DNA from: Staphylococcus haemolyticus
GTDB lineage: Bacteria > Bacillota > Bacilli > Staphylococcales > Staphylococcaceae
Length of the DNA: 64,000 nucleotides
Assembly: GCF_006094395.1 (NCBI RefSeq)
Contig: NZ_CP035291.1
Coordinates: 496,001-560,000 of the forward strand
Direction of reading: 5' to 3'
In this document: positions 54,010-63,905 of the stretch, piece after piece
Layout: every line of letters begins with the position of its first letter
Position numbering within the stretch: the stretch's first letter is position 1
Translations under genes and position numbers: made by a program
The notes under the pieces: generated by a model
What the model saw: the letters and a program-made list of their open reading frames with translations, nothing else
The model's database searches: none
What the model was told of the DNA's origin: nothing

Positions 54010-54796
54010 TACAGCCCTTTGTTTAACTGCATTATTATTATTAATTCCAATCTTTATTTCGTATAAAGAAGGGTTACATATTATTAAAGATTTAGTAGTA
54101 GCTTCCGTACGTGCAGTTGTACAGTTAATCATCTTAGGTTTTATATTGCACTATATTTTCAAAATAGATCAAGCATGGATATTAATGTTAGCAGTGCTAA
54201 TCATTATTATAAACGCATCGTGGAACACAATTAACCGTGCTTCTCCTGTTATGCATCATGTCTTTTGGATTTCATTTATTGCTATATTTATTGGAACTGC
54301 CTTACCGCTAACTGCTACTGTATTAGCTGGAGCGATTGATTTCAAAGCAAATGAAGTTATTCCGATAGGTGGTATGTTAGCTAATAATGGCCTTATCGCG
54401 ATTAATTTAGCTTACCAGAATTTAGACCGAGCATTTGTTAAAGATATTACTGATATTGAATCTAAGCTTACATTAGCGGCCACACCTAAATTGGCTTCTA
54501 AAGCATCAATTAGAGAGAGTATACGACTTGCTATCGTACCTACGATAGACTCGGTAAAAACATACGGTCTAGTTTCTATTCCTGGTATGATGACAGGCTT
54601 GATTATTGGTGGCGTACCACCATTACAAGCGATTAAATTCCAATTGTTAGTTGTGTTTATTCATACAACGGCTACAATTATGTCAGCGTTAATCGCGACA
54701 TATTTAAGCTATAATCAATTCTTTAACGTCCGTCATCAATTAGTGGCGCGTAATAGTGCACTTAACGCACCCGATGAAGAAGATGAAGATAAATAA
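54002..54796 (+). CDS. ABC transporter permease, FetB (UPF0014)-like
   Basis: A 264-residue integral membrane protein with about seven helices. The UPF0014 signature is visible as ASVRAVVQLIILG near residue 35, IPIGGMLANNGLIAINLA and IPGMMTGLIIGGVPPLQAIKFQ. It pairs with the preceding ATPase. Metal specificity is inferred from family only. Confidence 0.88.
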   Translation: MSNTALCLTALLLLIPIFISYKEGLHIIKDLVVASVRAVVQLIILGFILHYIFKIDQAWILMLAVLIIIINASWNTINRASPVMHHVFWISFIAIFIGTALPLTATVLAGAIDFKANEVIPIGGMLANNGLIAINLAYQNLDRAFVKDITDIESKLTLAATPKLASKASIRESIRLAIVPTIDSVKTYGLVSIPGMMTGLIIGGVPPLQAIKFQLLVVFIHTTATIMSALIATYLSYNQFFNVRHQLVARNSALNAPDEEDEDK

Positions 54797-54800
54797 ATTA

Positions 54801-54845
54801 AAAAGTCAGTTTTCACTTGAATCACCAAATGAAAACTGACTTTTA
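54801..54845. terminator. Bidirectional terminator
   Basis: AAAAGTCAGTTTTCA (54801-54815) and TGAAAACTGACTTTT (54830-54844) form a perfect 15-bp stem between the convergent fetB-like and histidine kinase genes. Confidence 0.9.
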
Positions 54846-54850
54846 ATCTA

Positions 54851-56317
54851 CTATGCTTTGTCCACTAATATGATATGGAAATGTACACCTTGCTTAGATG
54901 GTAATAGTGTAATTGAACCATGATGATAATTAACAGCGTCTTTTATGATAGATAAACCGATACCATGTTGAGCTTTATTTGCTTTCGACGTATACGACTG
55001 TTTAAATAATGCATCAATATTATCGTGAGGTAAACCTCGACCATCATCCATATAATCAATCATCAAGTTATTTTCAATTTTAGAAAAAGTAATCTTTATG
55101 CTAGGGTTGATCTCATTATGATCAATACTATTATTAATTAAATTGATCAGCAGTCTCTCGAAATACAATTTATTACCATAAAATGTTGACCCATCTTCAA
55201 AATGAAAGTCGCAAGTTAGGGATTGGTAACCAATAATCTGAGCAATTCGATTAACTGTTGATTGAATAGGGAAGTTCTCTTTATCATGCTTCATCTGATT
55301 GGTTTCCATATCAAAGGTTTGATTCAAGCTATCAATCAAATCACTCATAAACGTTGCTTTCTCCGAAATAAGTTGAACATAAGATTGTGACTGTTCATCT
55401 GCTTGTATTAGTTTAGAGTAACCATAAATTGTTGTAAGTGGCGATTTTAAATCATGTGAAATTTGACTAATCCATTTCGATTTATAATACGACATTTGAT
55501 TATGGTAAAACTTATCAGACAGCATTTGTTCATTCAATTTCGACAAAGATGCGTCCAGTTCCGGATATGTTCGACGATTCTTAAATCGTTTACGCTTCGA
55601 CGTCGGCTGGTGTAGTTTGCCTAGCGACAAATTACCTATCCAGTCAATGTAAAAGGATAACGGTCTTGTAAGACGTTTTGAAATTAACATGGCCGTTAAA
55701 GCAACTAAAATGACGTTAGCCATAATAAACGTGATGAAAAGTAAAATATATGTATTCTTACTATCATTGAAAGCTTCTCCAAAGTTATCATTCCACAATA
55801 TCGTTCTTTGACCTGGATTCTTCACAAATTGAAGTTCATTGTTTGAAATTGAATAGTTGTAATGATTGAAATCTAAAGATGATAAACTATCAAGTAGTTG
55901 TGATGTTTTGATTTCATCGCTATTTGTTATTTTAGGTTGTTTCATTTTATTTCTATAGATATAAACAAGATACGTGCCTTCTTTTGATACAACAGAATTC
56001 GCATTATTTATGTTATTTAATAGCGTTGGTTTTATATTTGAATTACGTTTCGATTTTGGGTAGAGAATGTCTCCATTTTTACGGACGAAGTATAAATCGA
56101 CGTTACTCTTTTTGGCTAAAGATTTAAGATTAGCATTGGGTTCTTGAGTAATGCCATAAGTCTCTAAGTAAGTAGGCTCAATCTCATTAATATCCCAATA
56201 AATATTTGGTAATACTTTAAAAAACAGTATGATAATTAATGTACATGTGATAGTGAAATTTAGAAGTACAAATATAGTCATATATTTAAGAAATTTTAAT
56301 GTAAATTTATTGATCAT
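54851..56317 (-). CDS. Two-component sensor histidine kinase
   Basis: A 488-residue membrane kinase. Two transmembrane helices (about 12-35 and 192-215) frame an extracellular sensor of about 155 residues, followed by a HAMP-like segment. The phosphoacceptor histidine is in SQISHDLKSPLTTIYGYSKL, with N-box LINLINNSIDHNE, G1 DDGRGLP and G2 HGIGLSI. The ATG at 56317 is six bases after AAGGAAG in the end of the regulator gene (11-base overlap). Signal unknown; it does not match the length of well-known S. aureus OmpR-class kinases. Confidence 0.9.
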   Translation of the reverse strand: MINKFTLKFLKYMTIFVLLNFTITCTLIIILFFKVLPNIYWDINEIEPTYLETYGITQEPNANLKSLAKKSNVDLYFVRKNGDILYPKSKRNSNIKPTLLNNINNANSVVSKEGTYLVYIYRNKMKQPKITNSDEIKTSQLLDSLSSLDFNHYNYSISNNELQFVKNPGQRTILWNDNFGEAFNDSKNTYILLFITFIMANVILVALTAMLISKRLTRPLSFYIDWIGNLSLGKLHQPTSKRKRFKNRRTYPELDASLSKLNEQMLSDKFYHNQMSYYKSKWISQISHDLKSPLTTIYGYSKLIQADEQSQSYVQLISEKATFMSDLIDSLNQTFDMETNQMKHDKENFPIQSTVNRIAQIIGYQSLTCDFHFEDGSTFYGNKLYFERLLINLINNSIDHNEINPSIKITFSKIENNLMIDYMDDGRGLPHDNIDALFKQSYTSKANKAQHGIGLSIIKDAVNYHHGSITLLPSKQGVHFHIILVDKA

Positions 56318-56987
56318 TGCCATCTTCCTTGAACATGTATCCTTTGCTGCGTACAGTTTTAATCATCTTAGGTGAATTAGGAGCCGCTTCAATCTTCTTA
56401 CGCAAAGTTCTAATATGTACCATCAAAGTGTTATCGTCGACACCTGTATCATATCCCCAAACTTTAGCGTATAGCTGATCTTTCGTAAGTACTTGGTTCT
56501 TGTTTTTAACAAGATACGTTAATAAATTATATTCGCGATTCGTAAGGTTGATTGGTTTCTCATTTACACACACTTCCATACTATTAAAGTTAATAGTTAA
56601 ATCATTATAACGATACATCGACTGACCTTTATCGTTTAAATGTAATGAAACTCTATAGTATAACTCCATAGGGTCAAAGGGTTTCTTAATATAATCAACT
56701 GCACCTTGTTCAAAGCCTTTATAGACATCTAAATGTGTTGTTTTAGCAGTCACTACTATGACAGCTGTGTCATTTAAATCAATATATTTCAGTAACTGAT
56801 AACCATCTTCAGACTTTAAATTTAAATCTAATAATATAACTTGAAAATTGAAGTTCAGTAATTCATATTTTGCATCCTCAATATTATCAACAGATTTAAT
56901 ATGTTGTATCCCTTTTGTACTTAAAGATAATTTCATCAACTCATTAATATCTTTATCATCTTCAATAATGAGCACTTCACCGTTCAT
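56307..56987 (-). CDS. OmpR-family response regulator
   Basis: A 226-residue regulator. The receiver phosphoacceptor Asp is in VILLDLNLKSEDG, the acidic pocket IIEDDKD is near the N terminus, and the switch Lys is in YIKKPFDP. The C-terminal winged helix reads LTNREYNLLTYLVKNKN and VDDNTLMVHIRTLRKKIE. The ATG at 56987 has GAGGTGG upstream. A small membrane protein and an MFS exporter are divergent from it and are candidate targets. Confidence 0.92.
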   Translation of the reverse strand: MNGEVLIIEDDKDINELMKLSLSTKGIQHIKSVDNIEDAKYELLNFNFQVILLDLNLKSEDGYQLLKYIDLNDTAVIVVTAKTTHLDVYKGFEQGAVDYIKKPFDPMELYYRVSLHLNDKGQSMYRYNDLTINFNSMEVCVNEKPINLTNREYNLLTYLVKNKNQVLTKDQLYAKVWGYDTGVDDNTLMVHIRTLRKKIEAAPNSPKMIKTVRSKGYMFKEDGNDQ

Positions 56988-57138
56988 TAAAACCACCTCA
57001 ATATCTATCTTATACAACTTTTTAACATTTAACTATTCCGGTAATTATGATTTAAGGAAAAATTAAGATTAAACTAAGTAGTATTTAATTTAAAAATTTT
57101 ACTATATAACTAAATCATTTAACGAAGGAGCAAATTAA

Positions 57139-57369
57139 ATGAAAGTTATATCCCAGCTGCTTGGAATTATGATTACATTACTTGCACTATTTAATATACT
57201 TAGATTATTAATAAGTCTAATAGAAAGTTATTTTAGTATGAATTTCGGTATTGATTTTTTGTTGCATAATAATTATGTGACTTACGGCGCAATTGCATTA
57301 CTTGTTGTTTCAGCATTTCTACAAGAACTTATCGAACATCAATACAACAATAATGAAAGTCTCTTTTAA
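57139..57369 (+). CDS. Small membrane protein, 76 residues
   Basis: Two hydrophobic helices (about 8-28 and 50-66) with an amphipathic loop between. No family recognised. AAGGAGC precedes ATG 57139. The gene is divergent from the response regulator and may be part of the same regulatory circuit, for example as a membrane-stress effector (inference). Confidence 0.72.
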   Translation: MKVISQLLGIMITLLALFNILRLLISLIESYFSMNFGIDFLLHNNYVTYGAIALLVVSAFLQELIEHQYNNNESLF

Positions 57370-57430
57370 AACATTGGGGAAGAAAAATATAAGTGAATAT
57401 TATATAATGGAACAGTTACGAAACTTGAAG

Positions 57431-57456
57431 AACAGTGCGTAGCTGTTTTTTTTTAT
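57431..57456 (+). terminator. Short terminator after the small membrane protein
   Basis: AACAG (57431-57435) pairs with CTGTT (57443-57447), followed by a long T-run (57445-57454). The stem is short, so termination may be partial. Confidence 0.55.
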
Positions 57457-57484
57457 GTAAAAAGATTAAATGAAAGGAGTATGA

Positions 57485-58663
57485 ATGATGTCTGTTATGC
57501 GGATAGCGACATTTATCATCAGTGTATTTATAGTAGGTATGGTTGAAATGATGGTCGCTGGTATCATGAATTTAATGAGTGATGACTTAGGTGTTTCAGA
57601 AGCAATAATTGGACAACTTGTCACACTTTATGCATTAACCTTTGCGATATGTGGACCTATACTTGTTAAATTAACAAATCGATATCCTGCACGTCCTGTA
57701 TTATTATGGACTTTAGTCATCTTTGTAGTAGGTAATGGAATCATCGCTGTGGCGCCTAACTTTACGATTCTAGTCATTGGACGTATATTATCTTCAGCTG
57801 CAGCTTCATTAATCATTGTTAAAGTCTTAGCGCTCACAGCAATGCTAACGATACCTAAGAACAGAGGTAAGATGATTGGCGTTGTCTATACTGGATTCAG
57901 TGGGGCAAATGTCTTTGGTGTGCCCATTGGTACGATGATTGGTGATTGGATTGGTTGGCGTTTCACATTCGTATTTATTATTGTTATTAGTCTTATTGCC
58001 GGCTTATTAATGTTGAAATATCTTCCAACTACTACGGAACTCAATCAAGCCAATAGAATGTATAATAACGTTTCCGATGATAATCAAGTCACATCTCATA
58101 TTGTTCGACCAGTTGAGATCATTAAGTTTTTAGCAATTACATTGCTTATTCTAATCGCTAATTCAGTGACGTTTGTATTTATCAATCCACTTATTTTAGA
58201 AAATGGTCACTCCATGGGCTATGTATCATTAGCACTACTCGTTAATGGCGTTGCCGGTGTTGTTGGTACATCAATGGGTGGTGTACTAGCTGATAAATTG
58301 ACTAGTAAGCGATGGTTAATTATTGCTTTCTCAGTATTTATTGTCGTGATGCTAGCCATCAATTTAATTTTATCTACAACAGTACTATTATTAGTTGGAC
58401 TCTTTATTTGGAATATCGTGCAATGGAGTACGAACCCTGCGATACAAAGTGGTATTATCGAACATGTTGAAGGTGACACAAGTCAAGTTATGAGTTGGAA
58501 TATGTCTTGTCTTAATGCAGGTATTGGTTTAGGTGGTATTATCGGTGGCCTTGTTGTTTCAAATATGAATGTTGAAGCGGTCACGTTTGTAAGTGCCTTT
58601 ATAGGTTTATTAGGACTGATTATTGTACTTACATTAAAGAACGTACATTATGCTAAAAATTAA
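57485..58663 (+). CDS. MFS exporter, DHA1/AraJ type
   Basis: A 392-residue 12-helix major facilitator of the DHA1 drug-proton antiporter group (AraJ/YdhP-like). Motif A is seen in KLTNRYPARPVLLW and motif C-like glycines in GFSGANVFGVPIGTMIGDWIGWR. AAAGGAGT precedes the double ATG 57485/57488. It is in line with the small membrane gene behind a weak terminator and next to the two-component system. Substrate unknown. Confidence 0.85.
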   Translation: MMSVMRIATFIISVFIVGMVEMMVAGIMNLMSDDLGVSEAIIGQLVTLYALTFAICGPILVKLTNRYPARPVLLWTLVIFVVGNGIIAVAPNFTILVIGRILSSAAASLIIVKVLALTAMLTIPKNRGKMIGVVYTGFSGANVFGVPIGTMIGDWIGWRFTFVFIIVISLIAGLLMLKYLPTTTELNQANRMYNNVSDDNQVTSHIVRPVEIIKFLAITLLILIANSVTFVFINPLILENGHSMGYVSLALLVNGVAGVVGTSMGGVLADKLTSKRWLIIAFSVFIVVMLAINLILSTTVLLLVGLFIWNIVQWSTNPAIQSGIIEHVEGDTSQVMSWNMSCLNAGIGLGGIIGGLVVSNMNVEAVTFVSAFIGLLGLIIVLTLKNVHYAKN

Positions 58664-58682
58664 TATCATATAACCATTTTAA

Positions 58683-58836
58683 GAGCCTGGGACATAAATA
58701 ATATGATGATGCTATTTTGCAAATTCGCAGTAGCTGACTGAACTGAAAATGCGCTTAAATCAAGCTTTTTTCAGTTCTAGTCATCCTTGCGGGGGTGGGA
58801 CGACGAATTTAAAAAGAATTCTGTCCCACTCCCTTT
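58683..58836 (+). repeat. Structured intergenic repeat, copy 2
   Basis: A second copy of the element at 10282-10448. It retains AACTGAAAA/TTTTCAGTT (58741-58749 with 58768-58776) around a GCTT/AAGC loop, and GGGTGGGAC/GTCCCACTCCC with a T-rich tail. Compared with copy 1, paired bases have changed on both sides of each stem, so pairing is kept. The first hairpin is incomplete. It again lies between convergent genes. Confidence 0.8.
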
Positions 58837-58838
58837 CT

Positions 58839-60188
58839 TTATTTATTTACATGTGGTTCTAAGTTGTTTATCGAGTAAGGTTCATAGGGCATGGTGCCTG
58901 TTCTAGCGTAATGAACTAAGTCACTTATCATACGTTTGCTTAATTCGAACTCATTGTTTGAAAGTTTAATAGAGTGACCCTGTAGTATATCCATCTTACC
59001 GAACCAGAAGACTAAATCTAAAATATGATAAGCACTTGCAAAATGAACATGTTCAGGTCGAGCCCAATCAAAGCGTAACAACCAACGATAAGAATTATTA
59101 CTCATTTGTTGAAGTAACGTGAATGTTGGCTGTTTAAAATATAATTCCGTCACGACATGTGCTTGTTGTTTTCCAGTTTGAACACGACTGAAATCGACGT
59201 GAATATGATTTAATTTCATGACATCAACGAAACGTTGAGGGCTCAGTTTTCGTGATTCATTTCGGATATAACAATCGCCTTCATCTTTCGTATAGCTTAA
59301 TACAATGGGTTTGTTGAATTCAGTTAGAGGCCTACACATCTTGCTATCTTTAATCGGTTGATATATCAATTCTAAGCCTTTAGATTTGCCACGTGCTTCC
59401 GCGTCATATGCCATTAATTGTAGAATTGCTTGATCATCTAAATCGTTTATACTTTTTCCGGAAAAGTGTTGTTGCATTAAATCATCAAAATGTTGTGCTT
59501 TCATCATGCCAGTTTTTGCTGAATCTAACTGCAATATGCCACTTAATAACATCACTTGATGATAATAGTGGTCAAGTTGTGGTTGCTGCATCAATGCTTG
59601 AATACTCATACTGCCTGCTGATTGACCCCATAATGTAACATTGTCAGGATCTCCACCAAAATACTTAATAAAATGTGCAACCCACTTTAATACCGCAATT
59701 TGATCAGACAGACCGTTATTTTTATCGTAGTGCGCGTTAAAGTAAGACCAATCTAGAAATCCCAATGCACCTAATCGATAGTTGAACGTAATCACAATGA
59801 CATCATATTGCTCAACAATATGTTCTGGAGTATATAATTCTGCTGAACCATGACCATTTATAAAGCCACCACCATAAAAGTAAATGATTACAGGTTTCTT
59901 TGCTTTGCCAGTAGATTGACGCCAAATGTTTAAATGTAGGCAATCTTCATTAGGTTGAAATTTCTGTTTCGTAGTTGAAAAGAAAGTTTCTAATTTATTG
60001 AATGGTTGTGGAGGGATTGCTCTGAATTGTGTAGCATCAACCAATGTATCATAACTATAGATAGGACTAGCGTGTTTAAAACGACGATGTCCAATAGGGG
60101 GATATGCATAAGGAATGCCTAGAAATAAATCTAAATTCTTATGTGTCAAACCTTCGAAAGAACCATATTTCGTATTAATTATTACCAT
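58839..60188 (-). CDS. Type-B carboxylesterase
   Basis: A 449-residue carboxylesterase/lipase family protein. The oxyanion hole is FYGGGFINGHG, the nucleophile serine lies in GQSAGS, an acid is in YTKDEGD and the catalytic histidine in SAYHILDLVFWFG. I take ATG 60188, seven bases after GGGTGAT; the ATG at 60206 lacks a ribosome site. Physiological substrate unknown. Confidence 0.88.
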   Translation of the reverse strand: MVIINTKYGSFEGLTHKNLDLFLGIPYAYPPIGHRRFKHASPIYSYDTLVDATQFRAIPPQPFNKLETFFSTTKQKFQPNEDCLHLNIWRQSTGKAKKPVIIYFYGGGFINGHGSAELYTPEHIVEQYDVIVITFNYRLGALGFLDWSYFNAHYDKNNGLSDQIAVLKWVAHFIKYFGGDPDNVTLWGQSAGSMSIQALMQQPQLDHYYHQVMLLSGILQLDSAKTGMMKAQHFDDLMQQHFSGKSINDLDDQAILQLMAYDAEARGKSKGLELIYQPIKDSKMCRPLTEFNKPIVLSYTKDEGDCYIRNESRKLSPQRFVDVMKLNHIHVDFSRVQTGKQQAHVVTELYFKQPTFTLLQQMSNNSYRWLLRFDWARPEHVHFASAYHILDLVFWFGKMDILQGHSIKLSNNEFELSKRMISDLVHYARTGTMPYEPYSINNLEPHVNK

Positions 60189-60276
60189 CAGATTATCACC
60201 CAACATTTATCAATTACTTTAACTATAGCATTATTTTATAAGTTGAAAGATATTGAATACTGTTCTATTCTAAAAA

Positions 60277-60312
60277 AAACCTAAGTATGAACGTAGTCAC
60301 ACTTAGGTTTAC
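60277..60312 (-). terminator. Terminator of the amino-acid permease gene
   Basis: AAACCTAAGT (60277-60286) and ACTTAGGTTT (60301-60310) pair perfectly, and on the minus strand the stem is followed by TTTTTAG. Confidence 0.8.
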
Positions 60313-60316
60313 AATA

Positions 60317-61981
60317 TTAATCATTATGTTGTTGGATTGCTTCTTTTCTTTCAGGTTCCTGTTGTTCTGCTTCCAATGTATCTTCTTTCATTTGTTTATT
60401 AATCTTCTTAGCGCGTTTGTAATATACACTCTTGAAGTGGCTTGTAATACCAATTCTATAAAAGACAAGTGCTAAAACAATTATAACTAGGAAATCGTAA
60501 GGGTAGTGTATTAGGTTAATACCTTTAAACTCTTTACTACCGATAAATGACATACAAGCTAATAAGATTAAGTAGACAATAATCCACATACTTCCACCGA
60601 TTTGTTTTTTAGTGTTTTTCCAATTCATTTTATATTCATAGAAGAAATAAATTGGTAATCCTAAAATAATAATCAATATAACTTCAGCTGTGGTTGGCCA
60701 CATCGCCCAATAAATTGCTAATGAAGCAAGTACAAAAGATAATGGCGCCATTACTTTTAACATCGTGCCTCGGAATGGTCTGTGTAATTTAGGTCCCATT
60801 TCACGTAACGACATTACCGTAGTTGGTCCTGTTAAGTATGCGACTAATGTTGCTGTTGAAATAACAGCGGCTAATACACCCCAATCACGGAATAAGGTCA
60901 CCATAACCATACTGATGATCGCATTAAATACGATGGCTACACGTGGAATATTATAAGTTGTATTAATTTTACCTAAGAACTTAGGAATATGACCATTACG
61001 TTCCATTGCATTTAATACACGACCAGTAATCGCAACAAATGATACGCCTGTACCAAATGGTGAAACAACCGCTTCGATGTATAGCAAAATAGCTAACCAG
61101 TTGATACCTAATAAGATTGCCATGTCTGCGAATGGTGAATTGAAGTTGATACCACTCCATCCATGCTCATGAATCATTGATTGTGGCATAGATGTAATAA
61201 ATGTACTTTGTAGTATGATGTACAGAATTGCGCTCAACGTTAATGAAATTGCAATTCCACGTGCAATATTCTTTTCAGGATTTTTAATTTCAGATCCCAT
61301 ATTAATGATTGTTTGGAATGCATTAAATGAGAAGATGATTCCTGATGTTGTTGTTGCTGCAAAGATTGGTGCGCTACCGTACGGCATAAATTCGCCAATA
61401 GATGAACCGTAGTTACTAGTGTCGAAACCTGAAAGCATTAACATGATGATTGTTAGTAACGGTACACCTAATTTAAAGAACGAAATTAAACTAGTGAAAG
61501 ACGTTAATAATTTAACTGACCAATAGTTTAATAAAGAAAAAATAATGATAATGACATAGACAGCGAATAATCCTGTCGTACTGATTGAACCATTATGCAT
61601 TAATGCAGAAGTTGGTTTTGCCCAATCCCATGGCCATGAACTGATGTATTGTACAGCAGATACTGCTTCAATTGGAATGATAGTAACTAATGATACCCAG
61701 TTTGCCCATGCGGCAATAAATCCTAACAATGAACCGTGTGAGTATTGAGCATAGTTACTCATACCACCAGATTGCGGAAACATTGTTCCTATTTCGATAT
61801 AGTTATAAGAAATCGTTCCTATAACTATAAACCCGATAATCCAAGATAAAATGGCTGCAGGACCAGCTGCAGAAGAAGCTTCCCATGCACCAAATAACCA
61901 ACCTGAACCAATTAAACTTCCTAGTCCTAATAATACAAGTTGGACCAGATTGATCTTACCTTCGTTATTATTTTGTCCCAT
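60317..61981 (-). CDS. APC-family amino-acid permease
   Basis: A 554-residue APC transporter with 12 helices. The first helix GLGSLIGSGWLFGAWEAS carries the G-S/A-G substrate motif, and FPQSGGMSNYAQY is the conserved loop that follows. A charged, glutamine-rich cytoplasmic tail follows residue about 520. AAAGGAGT precedes ATG 61981. The amino acid transported cannot be told. Confidence 0.88.
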   Translation of the reverse strand: MGQNNNEGKINLVQLVLLGLGSLIGSGWLFGAWEASSAAGPAAILSWIIGFIVIGTISYNYIEIGTMFPQSGGMSNYAQYSHGSLLGFIAAWANWVSLVTIIPIEAVSAVQYISSWPWDWAKPTSALMHNGSISTTGLFAVYVIIIIFSLLNYWSVKLLTSFTSLISFFKLGVPLLTIIMLMLSGFDTSNYGSSIGEFMPYGSAPIFAATTTSGIIFSFNAFQTIINMGSEIKNPEKNIARGIAISLTLSAILYIILQSTFITSMPQSMIHEHGWSGINFNSPFADMAILLGINWLAILLYIEAVVSPFGTGVSFVAITGRVLNAMERNGHIPKFLGKINTTYNIPRVAIVFNAIISMVMVTLFRDWGVLAAVISTATLVAYLTGPTTVMSLREMGPKLHRPFRGTMLKVMAPLSFVLASLAIYWAMWPTTAEVILIIILGLPIYFFYEYKMNWKNTKKQIGGSMWIIVYLILLACMSFIGSKEFKGINLIHYPYDFLVIIVLALVFYRIGITSHFKSVYYKRAKKINKQMKEDTLEAEQQEPERKEAIQQHND

Positions 61982-62166
61982 AAATACTCCTTTATGTTGT
62001 TTTAATAATCATCAAAAATGATACGTTATAATTATACGCTTATCATTTCATTAGTCAATTCATGATTTTGTAAATTTACAAATGATTGTGTAATTAATAG
62101 TTATTTATTGACTTAAATAATATAATGATTGTATTGTTATCAAACTAATGATATGAGGTGACTAAG

Positions 62167-62766
62167 GTGCCAGAGAAACAATCCGATAAACAGGTATTAG
62201 CTTTTTTAGAAAAAGAAAGTCAATGGAAGGAATCTTATCAATATTTAAGAAATTTAATATTTGATGAGTCAGAATTAGAAGAAGCATATAAATGGATGCA
62301 TCCAACATATACCATTAATGATAAAAATGTTATAACGATTCATGGTTTTAAACATTATGTAGCGTTACTATTTCATAAAGGTGCAATTATAGAAGATAAA
62401 TATGAAACGCTAATTCAACAAACAGAGCGAGTTCAAGCAGCAAGACAGATACGCTTTAAAACACTGGAAGAAATTAAAGAACGTCGAGATGAAATTTTAT
62501 ATTATATTAATGAAGCCATTGAAGTTGAAAAGGATGGCAAGAAAGTTGAAATGAAGAAGACAGAGGACTATGAAATACCTGAAGAATTACAGCAAGCATT
62601 CAATGATAATCCTAATTTAGAAGAGGCATTTTACAAATTAACGCCTGGTAGACAGCATCAATACATATATCACATTTCACAAGCTAAGCGTAGTCAAACA
62701 AGACAAAGCAGAGTTGAAAAATATATTGATCATATTCTTGATGGTAAAGGGATGCACGATAAATAG
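62167..62766 (+). CDS. YdeI/OmdA-family protein with DUF1801-type N domain
   Basis: A 199-residue protein from GTG 62167, six bases after GAGGTG; the GTG at 62158 overlaps that site. The N-terminal half (about 1-115) is a DUF1801-like iron-frataxin-fold domain with YKWMHPTYTIN and ITIHGFKHYVALLF. The C-terminal third matches YdeI/OmdA (IPEELQQAFNDNP and YIYHISQAKRSQTRQSRVEKY). The family is induced by cationic peptide stress in Bacillus; function is unknown. Confidence 0.82.
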   Translation: MPEKQSDKQVLAFLEKESQWKESYQYLRNLIFDESELEEAYKWMHPTYTINDKNVITIHGFKHYVALLFHKGAIIEDKYETLIQQTERVQAARQIRFKTLEEIKERRDEILYYINEAIEVEKDGKKVEMKKTEDYEIPEELQQAFNDNPNLEEAFYKLTPGRQHQYIYHISQAKRSQTRQSRVEKYIDHILDGKGMHDK

Positions 62767-62780
62767 ATTTAGAATGAAAG

Positions 62781-62826
62781 AAGCATTTAATCAACATCGC
62801 TAAAGATGAAGATTAAATGCTTTTTA
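62781..62826 (+). terminator. Terminator of the YdeI-family gene
   Basis: AAGCATTTAATC (62781-62792) and GATTAAATGCTT (62811-62822) are perfectly complementary, followed by TTTAAAT. Confidence 0.8.
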
Positions 62827-62861
62827 AATGATGTTAACAATAGTTCAAATTAGATAGTCAA

Positions 62862-63905
62862 TTAACCATTTAATTTAACTAAAATTTTAGCTTGAGATTT
62901 ATCGTTTACTAATTGTTCGAATCCAGATTCAACAATGTTTTCTAATTCGATTTCATCTGTTACTACGCTCTTAACATCTAAACTACCGTTCGCAATTAAA
63001 TCAATTGTTTGTTGGAATGTAGTAGGAGAGTATGCAATTGTAGAAGTTAATTGAACACCTGAGTTAGTTAATAACATTGGATCGAAATCTACTGCATGAG
63101 CAAAGATTGATACGATGACAACTGTACCTCTTGGACGCGTAACTTGTACAGATTGAGATAATGTTACACCAACACCAGCAACTTCAAATGTAACATCTAC
63201 ACCATTTTCTGTATGTTCGTTAATAAAGTCTACAGGATTTGTATTACCAGAGTTAACTACATGCGTAGCGCCGACTTCTTTAGCTTTAGCTAAACGTTCT
63301 TCAGATAAATCAAATACGAAGATTTTACTTGCACCAGCTGCTTTAGCTGCAACAATTGTTAATAAACCAATTGGGCCAGCACCAAATACTGCTACTGTAT
63401 CACCAAATAATAATTTACCTTCTTTAACTGCTTGAACCGCAACTGCAGTAGGTTCTACTAAAGCACCTTCTTTATCAGATACACTTTCAGGTAATGCATA
63501 TACATTTTCTTCTGGCGCATTTGTAAATTCGGCAAAGCCACCATCAGAGCCTAAACCGATAAATGAATAGCCATCATATAAATCAACGCTTTCATCTTTC
63601 TCGTGTTTAGATACAGTTGGGTTAACAACTACGCGGTCACCTTTTTTATATTTAGTAACGTCTTTACCAACTTCTTCAACAACACCAGCAAACTCATGTC
63701 CTAAAGTAACAGGTGCTTTTTGTTCAAGTAGTGGATCAGGTTTATCTGTAGAGATGAAGACTGGTCCTTCTAAGTATTCATGTAAATCAGTTCCGCAAAT
63801 ACCTGCCCATGAAACTTTTACTTTAACTTCATTGTCTTTTAATTGCTTAGGTTCACGATCTTCCACGCGAACATCTTTTTGACCATACCATACTGCTGCT
63901 TTCAT
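62862..63905 (-). CDS. (R,R)-butanediol dehydrogenase-like zinc alcohol dehydrogenase
   Basis: A 347-residue medium-chain alcohol dehydrogenase. Catalytic zinc ligands are Cys37 (GICGTD), His70 and Glu71 (LGHEFAG); the NAD-binding motif GAGPIGLLT lies at residues about 175-183. The lobe that holds structural-zinc cysteines in other members has none (PTVSKHEKDESVDLYDGYSF), as I recall also for Bacillus butanediol dehydrogenase. It likely interconverts acetoin and butanediol. AAGGGATG precedes ATG 63905. Confidence 0.87.
   Translation of the reverse strand: MKAAVWYGQKDVRVEDREPKQLKDNEVKVKVSWAGICGTDLHEYLEGPVFISTDKPDPLLEQKAPVTLGHEFAGVVEEVGKDVTKYKKGDRVVVNPTVSKHEKDESVDLYDGYSFIGLGSDGGFAEFTNAPEENVYALPESVSDKEGALVEPTAVAVQAVKEGKLLFGDTVAVFGAGPIGLLTIVAAKAAGASKIFVFDLSEERLAKAKEVGATHVVNSGNTNPVDFINEHTENGVDVTFEVAGVGVTLSQSVQVTRPRGTVVIVSIFAHAVDFDPMLLTNSGVQLTSTIAYSPTTFQQTIDLIANGSLDVKSVVTDEIELENIVESGFEQLVNDKSQAKILVKLNG

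Noticed and set aside
62862-63905. Missing structural-zinc cysteines in the butanediol dehydrogenase as a defect
   Set aside because: Several bacterial butanediol dehydrogenases of this branch also lack them, so this is probably normal for the subfamily.
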